Source: Alistipes megaguti
GTDB lineage: Bacteria > Bacteroidota > Bacteroidia > Bacteroidales > Rikenellaceae
NCBI RefSeq assembly: GCF_900604385.1
Contig: NZ_LR027382.1
Location: forward strand, 2,581,001 to 2,645,000
Direction of reading: 5' to 3'
Length of the DNA stretch: 64,000 bases
Shown: positions 16,081 to 25,497 of the stretch, one piece after another
Layout of the letters: each line of letters begins with the position of its first letter
Numbering within the stretch: the first letter of the stretch is position 1
The notes under the pieces: generated by a model
Seen by the model: only the letters and a program-made list of their open reading frames with translations
Database searches by the model: none
What the model was told of the DNA's origin: nothing
Made by a program: the position numbers and the translations under genes

Positions 16081-17592
16081 ATGAAAAGAGCGGTTTTGAT
16101 TGCATGGATGTCCATTTTTTGGACACTCTTCCAGATAAATTCATTGGTTGCAACCCCCGGGCAGTCGGGCGCGGCAGCCGATTCGGTGGCTCTCCCTGTC
16201 TCCGCGACGGTCGACTCCGCAGCCACAACGCCGGCTCCCGTTGCGAAGGCCCCGGGGCTCGATTTCGCTGCCAGTTCGTCGGCCGACTCCGCCGCAACCG
16301 TTACCGGGGCGGGGACTGCTCCGGAGGAAGAGCCGATGTCGCTGGAGGCGTGCATGCGCTATGCCGTCGAGCACAGCCCCGCCGTGCAGCGCCAGGCCTA
16401 CACCAACCGCAACTACCGTCAGGATTATATCGAATCCGTCGCCGCGTTGGTCCCCTCGGTGAGCGGCACGGTCGGCGTCTCGACCAGCTTCGGCCGTTCG
16501 GTCGACCCCGAGACGAACACCTATACCGATGTCTCGAACTTCGACAACTCCTACTCCCTGTCGGGGCAGCTGCCTCTGTTTGCCGGGCTGACCGGCATCA
16601 ACACCGTACGTGCCGCCCGCGTCATGCGCCTGCAGGGGGTCGAGGAGTTGCAGCTGGCCCGCGACGAGATCGCCCTGAAGACCATGCAGGCCTATTTCGA
16701 CGTGGTCTACTACACCGAGAGCGTGCGGCTGGCACGCGAGCAGCTCAAGACCAGCACGGCCGAACTCGAGAAGAGTCGCAAACTCTTCGAACTGGGGTTG
16801 AAGAGTGCTGCCGACGTGGCGGAGGTCGAGTCGCAGCAGGCTTCGGACGACTACCTCCTGACGCAGCAGGAGAACAACCTCGCGCTGGCCGAAATCACCC
16901 TCTCCGAGGCGATGAACTACCCGGCCGACCGGCCGCTTCGCATCGACACGGCGGTGGAGATCGAGACCCCGGCCGGTGTCGCCCCCTTCGACGAGGTGCT
17001 CGGCAATGCGCTGGAGTACAACCCCAAGGCGGTGGCGGCACGGCACGACGTGCGCCATTCGAAGTTGCAGTTCTCCATCGCCAAGGGCAATCTCTATCCG
17101 TCGATCTACGTCGGGGGCGGCTACTCGACCAACTTCTTCATGACCCTCGACGACCGTTCGCTCTATGCCTCGTTCCCCAACCAGTTCCGCGACAACCGCG
17201 GCTTCTACGTCTCGGCGCAGCTGTCGGTCCCGATCTTCGGGGGGCTTGCGCGCCGCACCTCGATGAACCGCGCCCGCAACAACTGGCGCATCGCCGAGCA
17301 GACCCGCACGGAGACCCTCCGCACGCTCCAGAGCGAAGTGGCGCAGGCCTACCAGCAGATGCTGGGCTACGGCAAGGAATTCGTCCAGGCCTCGAAGAAG
17401 AGCGACGCCGCGCGGCTGGCCTACGAGGCTGTCGCGGGCAAGTACGAGCGCGGCATGGTCTCGGCCATCGACTTGCAGACGGCTGCCGACAAGCTGCTCC
17501 AGGCCCGCTCCGAGCGGCTGCGCGCCCGGCTGCAGTACATCATCAAGGTACGGCTGGTGGCCTACTACAACGGCGAACCGCTGATCCGTTAA
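16081..17592 (+). CDS. TolC-family outer-membrane efflux protein
   Basis: 503 residues. An N-terminal signal peptide is followed by an Ala/Ser/Thr-rich stretch (about residues 28-85) that is unusually long. The family body starts at MSLEACMRYAVEHSPAVQ and continues with two related repeats of long helices (YFDVVYYTESVRLAREQL, NNWRIAEQTRTETLRTL). It forms the trimeric outer-membrane channel of a tripartite pump. First gene of the operon, followed after 22 nt by the adaptor. Confidence 0.92.
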   Translation: MKRAVLIAWMSIFWTLFQINSLVATPGQSGAAADSVALPVSATVDSAATTPAPVAKAPGLDFAASSSADSAATVTGAGTAPEEEPMSLEACMRYAVEHSPAVQRQAYTNRNYRQDYIESVAALVPSVSGTVGVSTSFGRSVDPETNTYTDVSNFDNSYSLSGQLPLFAGLTGINTVRAARVMRLQGVEELQLARDEIALKTMQAYFDVVYYTESVRLAREQLKTSTAELEKSRKLFELGLKSAADVAEVESQQASDDYLLTQQENNLALAEITLSEAMNYPADRPLRIDTAVEIETPAGVAPFDEVLGNALEYNPKAVAARHDVRHSKLQFSIAKGNLYPSIYVGGGYSTNFFMTLDDRSLYASFPNQFRDNRGFYVSAQLSVPIFGGLARRTSMNRARNNWRIAEQTRTETLRTLQSEVAQAYQQMLGYGKEFVQASKKSDAARLAYEAVAGKYERGMVSAIDLQTAADKLLQARSERLRARLQYIIKVRLVAYYNGEPLIR

Positions 17593-17614
17593 ACCCGGAA
17601 AAAACAACACAACC

Positions 17615-18877
17615 ATGGATATTCGCATTGAAAAGAAAAAGGGGCTGCGCGCTCTCTTCACCCGGCGGGGCATTCCCTATCTGGCCGGAGCCGTGCTACT
17701 GGTTTTCGTGGTGTGGCTGCTCGTGCGCGGCAACTCCTCGACGCTGCGTGTCGATGCCCGCACGATCTCCGTCGGGACAGTCGCCCGCGGCGAGTTCAAC
17801 GACTACATCCGCGTCACGGGGCAGGTGCAGCCCATCACGACCGTGCAGTTGAGCCCCCTCGAGGCGGGCGTCGTCGAGCGGCTTGTGGTCGAGGAGGGTG
17901 CCTCGGTCCACAAGGGCGACGTGCTCGTGGAGCTGAGCAACACGTCGCTGACGCTCGAGATCCTGAACAGCGAGGCTGAGCTGGCCGAGAAGCAGAACAT
18001 CCTGCGCAACACGCTCATTTCGATGGAGCAGCAGAAGCTCGACCTGCGGCTCGACAAGGTGCAGCTGGACCTCGACGTCGAGCGCAAGCACCGCACCTGG
18101 CAGCAGAACGAGGAGCTCTACCGCAGCAATCTCATAGCGCGCGAGGATTGGCTCCAGTCGAAGGAGGATTACGAACTGGCCGCCAAGAAGCGCGAGCTGA
18201 ACATCGAGCGGCAGGTGCAGGATTCGCTCTACCGCACGGTGCAGATCGAGCAGATGGAGGAGAACCTCGCCAACATGAAGCGCAACATGGAGCTCATCCG
18301 CCAGCGCATCGGCAACCTGCAGGTCAAGTCGCCGATCGACGGCGAGGTGGGGCTGCTGGACGTCGTGCTGGGACAGTCGGTCTCGTCGGGACAGAAGATC
18401 GGCCAGGTGAACGACCTGTCGGACTACAAGGTCGAGGCGCAGATCGACGAGAGCTACATCGACCGTGTGCGGGCGGGGCTCGACGCCACCTTCGAGCGGC
18501 AGGACACCGCCTTCACGATGCGTCTGAGAAAGGTCTACCCCGAGGTGCGCAACGGGCAGTTCCGCGCCGACTTCACCTTCGTGGGGGCCCATCCGCGCAA
18601 CATCCGCAGCGGCCAGACCTACTACCTCCATCTCGAACTGGGGCAGCCGACCGATGCGGTGATCATCCCCCGCGGCTCGTTCTACCAGTCGACGGGCGGC
18701 GTCTGGATCTACGTCCTCGCGCCCGAGGGCGACCGCGCCTACAGGCGCCAGATCCGCATCGGACGCCAGAACCCGCAGTACTACGAGGTGCTCGAGGGAC
18801 TGGAGCCGGGCGAGCGCGTCATCGTCTCGGGATACGAGAACTACGGCGCCAACGACGTGCTGATTCTCAACAAATAG
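17615..18877 (+). CDS. Periplasmic adaptor (HlyD/MacA-like membrane fusion protein)
   Basis: 420 residues with one N-terminal membrane helix (about 24-42). A lipoyl/beta-barrel start follows (FNDYIRVTGQVQPITTVQLSPLEAGVVERLVVEEG). A long coiled-coil hairpin at about 110-240 is rich in Glu/Lys/Gln, and the second lipoyl half begins at VKSPIDGEVGLLDVVLGQSVSSGQ. The C-terminal barrel holds VIIPRGSFYQSTGG. It bridges the two ABC permeases and the TolC channel. Four nt separate it from the first permease. Confidence 0.92.
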   Translation: MDIRIEKKKGLRALFTRRGIPYLAGAVLLVFVVWLLVRGNSSTLRVDARTISVGTVARGEFNDYIRVTGQVQPITTVQLSPLEAGVVERLVVEEGASVHKGDVLVELSNTSLTLEILNSEAELAEKQNILRNTLISMEQQKLDLRLDKVQLDLDVERKHRTWQQNEELYRSNLIAREDWLQSKEDYELAAKKRELNIERQVQDSLYRTVQIEQMEENLANMKRNMELIRQRIGNLQVKSPIDGEVGLLDVVLGQSVSSGQKIGQVNDLSDYKVEAQIDESYIDRVRAGLDATFERQDTAFTMRLRKVYPEVRNGQFRADFTFVGAHPRNIRSGQTYYLHLELGQPTDAVIIPRGSFYQSTGGVWIYVLAPEGDRAYRRQIRIGRQNPQYYEVLEGLEPGERVIVSGYENYGANDVLILNK

Positions 18878-18881
18878 AGCC

Positions 18882-21281
18882 ATGAAGATTGCCTTCCATA
18901 ACTTTCTCACCACGCTGCGGCGCTACAAGACCTCGTCGTTGCTCAACATCGTCGGGCTGACGATGGCCTTCACGGCCTTCTACGTCATTCTGGTGCAGGT
19001 GCGCTGGGAGATGACCTTCAACCGCGCCATCCCCGATGCCGGCCGCATCTACCTCGTCGCTTCCCTCTCGCCGTTCGACGAGACGGAGTACTCGATCAAT
19101 TCGCCGCGCCCCGAAGGGGAACAGCTTATCGCTCAATCGCCCGAAATTGTGGCCGGCGGCTGCATCCGCCCCTGGCACTGGGAGCAACCCGTATGGGTGC
19201 GTCGGGGCGGCGACCTGCTCCGTCTTCAGGGGTCGTTCAACGAGGTATCGGCCGGGTTTGTCGAAACCATGGGGCTGCAGGCCCTCGAAGGAGAGCTGAA
19301 GGCTCTCAAACAACCCAACAGCGTTGCCCTTGCGCGTTCGCAGGCCGAACGGCTCGGGTTGCGCGTCGGCGACGTCCTCTGGTTCGGCGACGAGGAGAAC
19401 CGTCGTCCCGAAGTGCAGAAGGAGGTCGTAGCCGTCTATGAGGATTTCCCGGCGAACAGCACCTTTGCCGACGTCGTCGCCGTGACCGACGTCGGCGACC
19501 GGGACATGCCCCCCTCCTACTGGAACGACTGCTATTTCGTCCGTCTGCGCGCCGGGGCCGACCCCGAGGTGCTGGCCCGGCGCTGGGAGCAGATTCACGC
19601 GGAGAACTACCGCGCCTACATGGAGCGAATGGCCCCCATCTGGGGCGAGGAGCTGACCGAGGAGGAGATGAACGATCCGCGCGCCTGTACGCTGATCCCG
19701 CTTGACGAGCTCTATTTCGATCGTCGGGTTGCCGACAGCATGGGCGCCTTCTCCAGCGGCTCCACGACGTTGACCTATTCGCTGCTGAGTGTGGCGGTGC
19801 TTGTCATCCTCATTGCCCTGATCAACTTTGTCAACTTCTTCTTTGCGCTGCTGCCCGTGCGGCTGCGGGCTGTCAACATCCTCAAAGTCTTCGGCGCCCC
19901 GAACGCCTCGCTGCGCTTCAGCTTCCTGTTCGAGGCTCTCGGCTTTGTCCTCATCGCTCAACTCTGCGCCTGGTATGTCGCCGTCGCCCTGCAGGGTACC
20001 GAGTTCGCCTCCTACGTCAACAGCTCGCTCGCTCTGGGTGACAACCTCCCCGTGCTGGGTATCTCGCTCGGCGTTTCGCTCGTGGCGGCACTCGTTGCCG
20101 GAAGCTTCCCGGCGTGGTACATCACCTCGTTCAACCCGGCGATGGCCGCCAAGGGATCGTTCGTCGGTTCGACGGCCGGACGCCGCTTCCGCGAGGCACT
20201 GCTCGGCGTGCAGTTCGTCATCTCGATCGGACTGATCATCTTCTCGATCTGCTCGCTGCTGCAACAGCGCTACGTCCGTCGCTACGACCTGGGGTTCAAT
20301 CACGAACGGGTGTTGACCTTTCGGACCGCTTCGCAGCGGATCTCCAGTGCCGACCGGTTCGCAGCGTTCGCCTCGGCCCTCGAGCAGGATCCGCAGATCG
20401 TCGGCGTCACCGCGGGGCAAGGACCGCTCGTCGCCGGAAACTTCTCGATCTGGGGACGGAAGGTCGCCGATGAGGAGGTGATGATTCACGTGCGTCCGGT
20501 GCGCAGCAACTTCCTCGACGTGCTGGGTATTCCGGTCCTTGCCGGCGAAGACTTCAAGCCCGGATACGACCGCGACACGACGCTGCACTACATCGTCAAC
20601 GACCTGCTCGCCCGCAAGGGGGCCGGGCTTGGCTACCGGCTCGACGACGGCAATGTGGTCGGTATCTGTCCCGACTTCCACTTCCGACCGTTGCAGTATC
20701 CCGTCGCACCGTTTGCCTTCGTGACCATCCCGGGCGACATGGAGTATTTCTTCGTGCGCATGGCCGCCGGGGCCGATTCCGACGCCGTCTGTGACCATAT
20801 CCGGAGAACAGTCGAACGCCTCGACCCCGACTGCGAACCGGTCGAGATCCGCTTCATGGACGAGGAGATCAACGCCCAGTATGCCCGCGAGCGGCGCATC
20901 ACGACCATCGTCGGGCTCTTCACGGTGCTGGCCGTCGTCATCGCCCTGATGGGCGTCTTCGGCATCGTCCTCTTCGAGATGCAGCACCGCCGCCGCGAGG
21001 TGGCCATCCGCAAGGTCATGGGCGCCACCTCACAGGAGGTGCTCCGCCTCTTCAACCGCCGCTATGTCCTGCTCGTTACGGTCTGCTTCATCCTGGCCGC
21101 GCCGGTCGGCTACTGGATCGTGGACCGCTGGTTGGGCGCGTTTGCCTACCGCGTGCCGATCCGCTGGTGGATCTTTGCGGCGGCCTTCGCCGTGGTGCTC
21201 CTCGTCACGGTCGCCACGGTCACCTTCTGCTCGTGGCGCACGGCCAACGAGAACCCCGCCGACTGCGTGAAATCCGAATAA
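18882..21281 (+). CDS. ABC transporter permease, MacB/FtsX family (copy 1)
   Basis: 799 residues. The first helix (about 18-40, SLLNIVGLTMAFTAFYVILVQVRW) is followed by a large MacB-type periplasmic domain. Three helices surround 290-410 (LLSVAVLVILIALINFVNFFFALLPVRLR), then a second periplasmic domain and a C-terminal FtsX block (FTVLAVVIALMGVFGIVLFEMQHRRREVAIRKVMGA). This duplicated MacB-PCD/FtsX plan of about 800 residues is common in Bacteroidetes for export systems. A close paralogue follows after 18 nt, and the two probably form a heterodimer. Confidence 0.9.
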   Translation: MKIAFHNFLTTLRRYKTSSLLNIVGLTMAFTAFYVILVQVRWEMTFNRAIPDAGRIYLVASLSPFDETEYSINSPRPEGEQLIAQSPEIVAGGCIRPWHWEQPVWVRRGGDLLRLQGSFNEVSAGFVETMGLQALEGELKALKQPNSVALARSQAERLGLRVGDVLWFGDEENRRPEVQKEVVAVYEDFPANSTFADVVAVTDVGDRDMPPSYWNDCYFVRLRAGADPEVLARRWEQIHAENYRAYMERMAPIWGEELTEEEMNDPRACTLIPLDELYFDRRVADSMGAFSSGSTTLTYSLLSVAVLVILIALINFVNFFFALLPVRLRAVNILKVFGAPNASLRFSFLFEALGFVLIAQLCAWYVAVALQGTEFASYVNSSLALGDNLPVLGISLGVSLVAALVAGSFPAWYITSFNPAMAAKGSFVGSTAGRRFREALLGVQFVISIGLIIFSICSLLQQRYVRRYDLGFNHERVLTFRTASQRISSADRFAAFASALEQDPQIVGVTAGQGPLVAGNFSIWGRKVADEEVMIHVRPVRSNFLDVLGIPVLAGEDFKPGYDRDTTLHYIVNDLLARKGAGLGYRLDDGNVVGICPDFHFRPLQYPVAPFAFVTIPGDMEYFFVRMAAGADSDAVCDHIRRTVERLDPDCEPVEIRFMDEEINAQYARERRITTIVGLFTVLAVVIALMGVFGIVLFEMQHRRREVAIRKVMGATSQEVLRLFNRRYVLLVTVCFILAAPVGYWIVDRWLGAFAYRVPIRWWIFAAAFAVVLLVTVATVTFCSWRTANENPADCVKSE
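21195..21281 (+). repeat. 3' end of permease copy 1, near-identical to 23619-23705
   Basis: The last 87 nt of the two permease genes differ at only about 7 positions by eye, much less than the middle of the genes. This fits recent duplication, gene conversion or strong constraint on the last helix. Confidence 0.6.
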
Positions 21282-21299
21282 TCGAAACAAATTCCGCAT

Positions 21300-23705
21300 A
21301 TGAAAATCGCACTGCGAAACTTCCTCACCACACTGCGACGCTACAAGGTCTCGTCGCTGCTCAATATCGTGGGGCTGACGCTCGCCTTCACGGCCTGCTA
21401 CATCATCCTGGTGCAGGTGCGCTGGGAGATGACCTACAACCGCACGCTCCGCGATTCGGAGCGCATCTATCTGGTCGAGTCCACCGACTGGTACACGCCC
21501 GGCGCCTGGCAGTCGTGGCTCTGCCGGCCCATGGTCGAGCGGTTCATCACATCGACCTCGGCCGTCGAAGCCGGCGGCTGCACCTGGGGCGGCTTCGGCC
21601 CCACGGTCGTGCTGCGCGAGAATGCCACGAAAATGGGGTACGACCGCTTCAACAACATCTATGCAGGCTCCATTTCGCTGCCGCTGCTCGACGTCTTCGA
21701 GTTCCGGAGTGTGGCAGGGGATGTCCATGACCTCAAACGCGCACAGAGCGTCATTGTCTCGCGCTCGACGGCCGAACGGCTCGGCGTCGGTGTCGGCGAC
21801 ATGATCTGGAGCGACACCGACCAGCCCTCGGCCGAGAATGCCCGCGAGGTGGTGGCCGTCTTCGAGGATTTTCCCGCAAACTCGCTCATGGCCAGGTGCC
21901 AGATGGCCGTGGATCTGGGCGACCGGAGCATCGACGACCCCTCGGAATGGAGCTACAATTACTACGTACGGTTCCAGCCCGGGACCGATCTCCGGACGGT
22001 CATCGAGGAGTGGAAGCGGCTCTTCGCGGAGATGTACCCCGGCGAGGCCAACGAAGAGGGGCAGCTCGAAACGGAACCCTTCCGCCTGTCGTGTATCCGC
22101 GATCTCTACTTCGAGAGCGACAGCCGCGTGCCGTGCGCCCAAGGGTCGCTCGTGACGACCTACACGCTGCTGGGCATCGCGCTGTTGGTCATTGCGCTGG
22201 CATTCATCAACTTCGTCAACTTCTTCTTCGCGCTGGTGCCCGTGCGCATCCGCACGGTCAACACCTTCAAGGTCTTCGGTGCGCCGAACGCCTCGCTACG
22301 CTTCGGTTTCATCTTCGAAGCCGTGGGGCTGGTCCTCATCGCCCTGCTGCTGGCCTGGTACCTCTCCTTCGCCATCCAGGGCACCGAACTGGCCAGCTAC
22401 ATCTCCGCACCGCTGAGCGTGGCGCAGAACCTCCCGGTCATCGGCATCCTGCTTGCCGTGGCGGTGGTCATGGCCCTCGTGGCCAGTCTCTATCCGGCGT
22501 GGTACATCACCTCGTTTCCGCCCGCCCTGGTGGTCAAGGGGGCGTTCTCCGGGACGGCCGGCGGCCGACGGCTCCGCACGCTGCTGCTGGGCTTCCAGTT
22601 CACCATCTCATTGGGACTGATCATCGCCACCGGGTTCATCCTCCTGCAACACAACTTCATGCTGCGGCAGGAGATGGGCTTCGACCGTCGCAACCTGATG
22701 GCCGTGCAGCTCTCCGAAAAGGCTGCGCTGGGATACGATGCCCTGCGCGACCGGCTGATGACCGATCCGCGTGTGGTCGACGTCACGGGGGCCGAGGGCC
22801 GTCTGGTCAGCGTCAACCGCATGAGTTGGGGCCGCACCTACAAGGGGCAGCGGGTCAGCATGCAGGCATACATCGTCCGTTGGAACTTCCTGAAGATGAT
22901 GGGTATTGCCATTACCGACGGCCGCGACTTCCTCGAATCGGACGAGCACAAGGAGACCGGCATGCTGATCTGCAACGAGGCGGCCCGCCGCGAATACGGT
23001 TTCGAGCCGGGCGACGAGATCGGCGGATTCTACGGCACCGATCCGCTCGTGGGCGTCTGCGCCGACTTCAACTTCCGTCCGATGCAATACGGCGTCACCC
23101 CCTTCGTCTTCTATGTCATTCCCGAGGAGATGTCGCAACGTTCGGGCGGCCGCGCCTCGCAGCTGCTCTACCTGCGCTACCGTCCCGAGGCCGACGTCAA
23201 CGAAGTGGCTGACTACCTGCGGCAGTGCATCGCCGAGGCGGATCCGCATCTGACGCCGGGCGAGATCCAGATCCGTACCTTCGAGGAGGAGCTGGGCTTC
23301 GAGTATACGAAGGAGCGGCGGCTGGCCACGGTCGTCGGGCTCTTTACGGTGCTGGCCGTCGTCATTGCCCTGATGGGGGTCTTCGGCATCGTCCTGTTCG
23401 AGACGCAGTACCGCCGCCGCGAGGTGGCCGTGCGCAAGGTCCTGGGCGCCACGACTCCGGAGGTGCTCCGCCTCTTCAACCGCCGCTACCTGTGGATGGT
23501 GGTCGTCTGCTTCGTCATTGCCGCGCCGCTGAGCCTCTGGATCGTCCACCGCTGGATGGCCTCGTTCGCCTACCGCGCCCCCTTCACGGTGTGGATTCCT
23601 CTGGCGGCGCTCGCCGCAGTGCTCCTCGTCACGGTCGCCACGGTGACCTTCTGCTCGTGGCGCACGGCCAACGAAAACCCGGCCGACTCGGTCAAGTCCG
23701 AATAA
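21300..23705 (+). CDS. ABC transporter permease, MacB/FtsX family (copy 2)
   Basis: 801 residues, same plan as copy 1 and closely related along its length. The N-terminus (MKIALRNFLTTLRRYK), the middle FINFVNFFFALVPVRIRTVNTFKVFGAPNASLRFGF and the C-terminus are nearly identical, while the periplasmic parts differ. It is thus a tandem duplicate whose membrane parts have been kept similar. It should pair with copy 1 and with the ATPase encoded 44 nt downstream. Substrate unknown. MacB-type machines act on periplasmic lipids, peptides or lipoproteins. Confidence 0.9.
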   Translation: MKIALRNFLTTLRRYKVSSLLNIVGLTLAFTACYIILVQVRWEMTYNRTLRDSERIYLVESTDWYTPGAWQSWLCRPMVERFITSTSAVEAGGCTWGGFGPTVVLRENATKMGYDRFNNIYAGSISLPLLDVFEFRSVAGDVHDLKRAQSVIVSRSTAERLGVGVGDMIWSDTDQPSAENAREVVAVFEDFPANSLMARCQMAVDLGDRSIDDPSEWSYNYYVRFQPGTDLRTVIEEWKRLFAEMYPGEANEEGQLETEPFRLSCIRDLYFESDSRVPCAQGSLVTTYTLLGIALLVIALAFINFVNFFFALVPVRIRTVNTFKVFGAPNASLRFGFIFEAVGLVLIALLLAWYLSFAIQGTELASYISAPLSVAQNLPVIGILLAVAVVMALVASLYPAWYITSFPPALVVKGAFSGTAGGRRLRTLLLGFQFTISLGLIIATGFILLQHNFMLRQEMGFDRRNLMAVQLSEKAALGYDALRDRLMTDPRVVDVTGAEGRLVSVNRMSWGRTYKGQRVSMQAYIVRWNFLKMMGIAITDGRDFLESDEHKETGMLICNEAARREYGFEPGDEIGGFYGTDPLVGVCADFNFRPMQYGVTPFVFYVIPEEMSQRSGGRASQLLYLRYRPEADVNEVADYLRQCIAEADPHLTPGEIQIRTFEEELGFEYTKERRLATVVGLFTVLAVVIALMGVFGIVLFETQYRRREVAVRKVLGATTPEVLRLFNRRYLWMVVVCFVIAAPLSLWIVHRWMASFAYRAPFTVWIPLAALAAVLLVTVATVTFCSWRTANENPADSVKSE

Positions 23706-23749
23706 GTCGACCCGAAAAACGAAATTGTCAAATTTAAAAGATACCTGTT

Positions 23750-24436
23750 ATGGCTATGTTGAAAGTAGAAAACCTCCGCAAGGTTTTCCGAACAGAAGAG
23801 ATCGAAACCATCGCCCTGAATGGCGTATCGTTCGACGTGAACGAGGGCGAATTTGTCGCCATCATGGGCCCCTCGGGCTGCGGCAAATCGACGCTGCTCA
23901 ACATTCTGGGACTGCTGGACAATCCCACCTCGGGAAACTACCAGTTGCTCGACCGCGAGGTGGCCACATTGCGCGAAAAGGAGCGCACGCGCTTCCGCAA
24001 GGGAAACATCGGATTCGTCTTCCAGTCATTCAACCTGATCGACGAGCTGAATGTCTTCGAGAATGTCGAGCTGCCGCTGATCTATCTGGGCGTGAAGGCC
24101 TCGGAGCGCAAGCGCCGCGTGAACGAGCTCCTTGCCCGCATGAACATCTCCCACCGCGCGGAACACTTCCCGCAGCAGCTCTCCGGAGGTCAGCAGCAGC
24201 GTGTGGCCATTGCCCGCGCCGTGGTGTCCAACCCGAAGCTGATTCTGGCCGACGAGCCCACCGGCAACCTCGATTCGAAAAACGGCCGCGAGGTGATGGA
24301 TCTCCTTTCGGAGTTGAACCGCGAGGGAACGACCGTCATCATGGTGACCCATTCGCAGTACGACTCGACCTTTGCCCACCGCGTGCTGCACCTCTTCGAC
24401 GGTGAGCTGGTCAAGGATCTCACCAACCGGATGTAG
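23750..24436 (+). CDS. ABC transporter ATPase, MacB/LolD type
   Basis: 228 residues, cytoplasmic. Walker A GPSGCGKST (about 41-49), Q loop FQSFNLIDEL, signature LSGGQQQRVAIARA, Walker B LILADEPTGNLDSKNG and H loop MVTHSQYD are all complete. The ATG at 23750 follows copy 2 by 44 nt, with a weaker upstream frame in this gap. It powers the two FtsX-type permeases and completes the five-gene pump. Confidence 0.95.
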   Translation: MAMLKVENLRKVFRTEEIETIALNGVSFDVNEGEFVAIMGPSGCGKSTLLNILGLLDNPTSGNYQLLDREVATLREKERTRFRKGNIGFVFQSFNLIDELNVFENVELPLIYLGVKASERKRRVNELLARMNISHRAEHFPQQLSGGQQQRVAIARAVVSNPKLILADEPTGNLDSKNGREVMDLLSELNREGTTVIMVTHSQYDSTFAHRVLHLFDGELVKDLTNRM

Positions 24437-24573
24437 ACGTCAATATCTTTGTCTGCTGACCGACAGGCGCACTGAGAGACAAGACCTGAACACGTTTCGG
24501 CAGCTATGCGTCTCCCCGCAGATACTTACCGATCGAATTGAAATTTTTTCCCATAAGACGGCTACAGAAACGG

Positions 24574-24613
24574 AAAGGGCGCACCGGCCATTCAGGGGAT
24601 CGGTGCGCCTTTT
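24574..24613. terminator. Terminator between the ABC operon and the DUF1349 gene
   Basis: A 9-bp GC-rich inverted repeat (GGCGCACCG and CGGTGCGCC) with a 14-nt loop, flanked by AAA and TTTT. It can serve both the plus-strand pump and the minus-strand DUF1349 gene, which ends at 24637. The stretch 24437-24573 shows a TATCTTTG box at 24449 on the plus strand but no gene after it. Confidence 0.85.
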
Positions 24614-24636
24614 GAGATTTTAGAGCGAGTGCAATA

Positions 24637-25302
24637 TCAGTTGTTCTGCTGGGCCTGATTTTTTTCGAGCCACTGCAGGCGCCGCATGTCGGGCAGATGC
24701 TTGATCGAGAACTGCTCGAAACGGGCCGTGAAGCCGTCTCCATCGGGGCATGCACCCATGATTCCGACCATGACGGGATGGTTGTCCTGCAGCCAGGCGT
24801 TGCGCATGAGCGTATACTCCTGGTCGTCGAACGAGTAGAAGATCTCGACGGCATCCAGCCGGCGTACGGCCTTGATCCAGACGTGTTCCACGGGTTTGTC
24901 GAGCGAGATGATGCTCCAGTCGCTGGTGTGGTGCGTGACTACGCAGCTGAGGTTGTACTTTCCGTCGACGAATTCGATACCGGCCTTGATGTAGTTTTCG
25001 TGGTCGAGACGCAGCATGAGTCCCGACTGGTCGAATCGCGTGCGGTAGTCGCCCGAGATGCAGACCTTGACTTCGAATTCGCCGCCGCGGAGCGTGTAGA
25101 GGAACGGGGCGTCATCGACGGTGAATCCGTAGTGCGAGATTCGCCAGTAGTCGGTCTGGGGGGTTACCTCCATGATGAGGGCATTTTTTTCGATTTTCCA
25201 GATTTCGGGTTCGTTGAACCATTGCATTTTTTCGAGGGATTGAGCCATACCGGGGAGTGACGCGGCGAGCAGGAGCCCGCAGGTGAGGAGTAATTTTTTC
25301 AT
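24637..25302 (-). CDS. Secreted DUF1349 protein (concanavalin-like fold)
   Basis: 221 residues. A clear signal peptide (MKKLLLTCGLLLAASLPGMAQ, cut after AQ) puts it in the periplasm or outside. The body resembles DUF1349 proteins: WRISHYGFTVDDAPFLYT, GEFEVKVCISGDYRTRFDQSGLMLRLDHENYIKAGIEFVDG and a final AEQFSI-like strand (ARFEQFSIKHLPD). These have a jelly-roll fold and often occur with glycan genes, but no enzymatic role is established. The start at 25302 fits the signal peptide. The frame is open further upstream, but that part is basic and unlike protein. It diverges from a LuxR gene and shares its promoter region. Confidence 0.85.
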   Translation of the reverse strand: MKKLLLTCGLLLAASLPGMAQSLEKMQWFNEPEIWKIEKNALIMEVTPQTDYWRISHYGFTVDDAPFLYTLRGGEFEVKVCISGDYRTRFDQSGLMLRLDHENYIKAGIEFVDGKYNLSCVVTHHTSDWSIISLDKPVEHVWIKAVRRLDAVEIFYSFDDQEYTLMRNAWLQDNHPVMVGIMGACPDGDGFTARFEQFSIKHLPDMRRLQWLEKNQAQQNN

Positions 25303-25422
25303 TTTTTTCTGTTTTGATACAGGTTTGTCTGTTGATTGTTTTTGTTGGGGGCGGCGACGTCGTTTTCGGCCTTTTTGGAGGACAAAAGTGCCGGACGATC
25401 CCCAAATCATCATCGTTTTTTG

Positions 25423-25438
25423 TACCTTTGCAAAGGTA
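25423..25438. promoter_or_regulatory. Palindromic divergent promoter core
   Basis: TACCTTTGCAAAGGTA is a perfect 16-bp palindrome made of two abutting -7 boxes (TACCTTTG), one on each strand. The left half serves the LuxR gene at 25498 (leader about 60 nt), and the right half serves DUF1349 at 25302 (leader about 120 nt). No clear -33 boxes are visible. Confidence 0.6.
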
Positions 25439-25497
25439 GGGCTCTGTGCCCTGTCGGACAATGCTTATAAATAACCATTTTGAGACACGGGGAAAAG

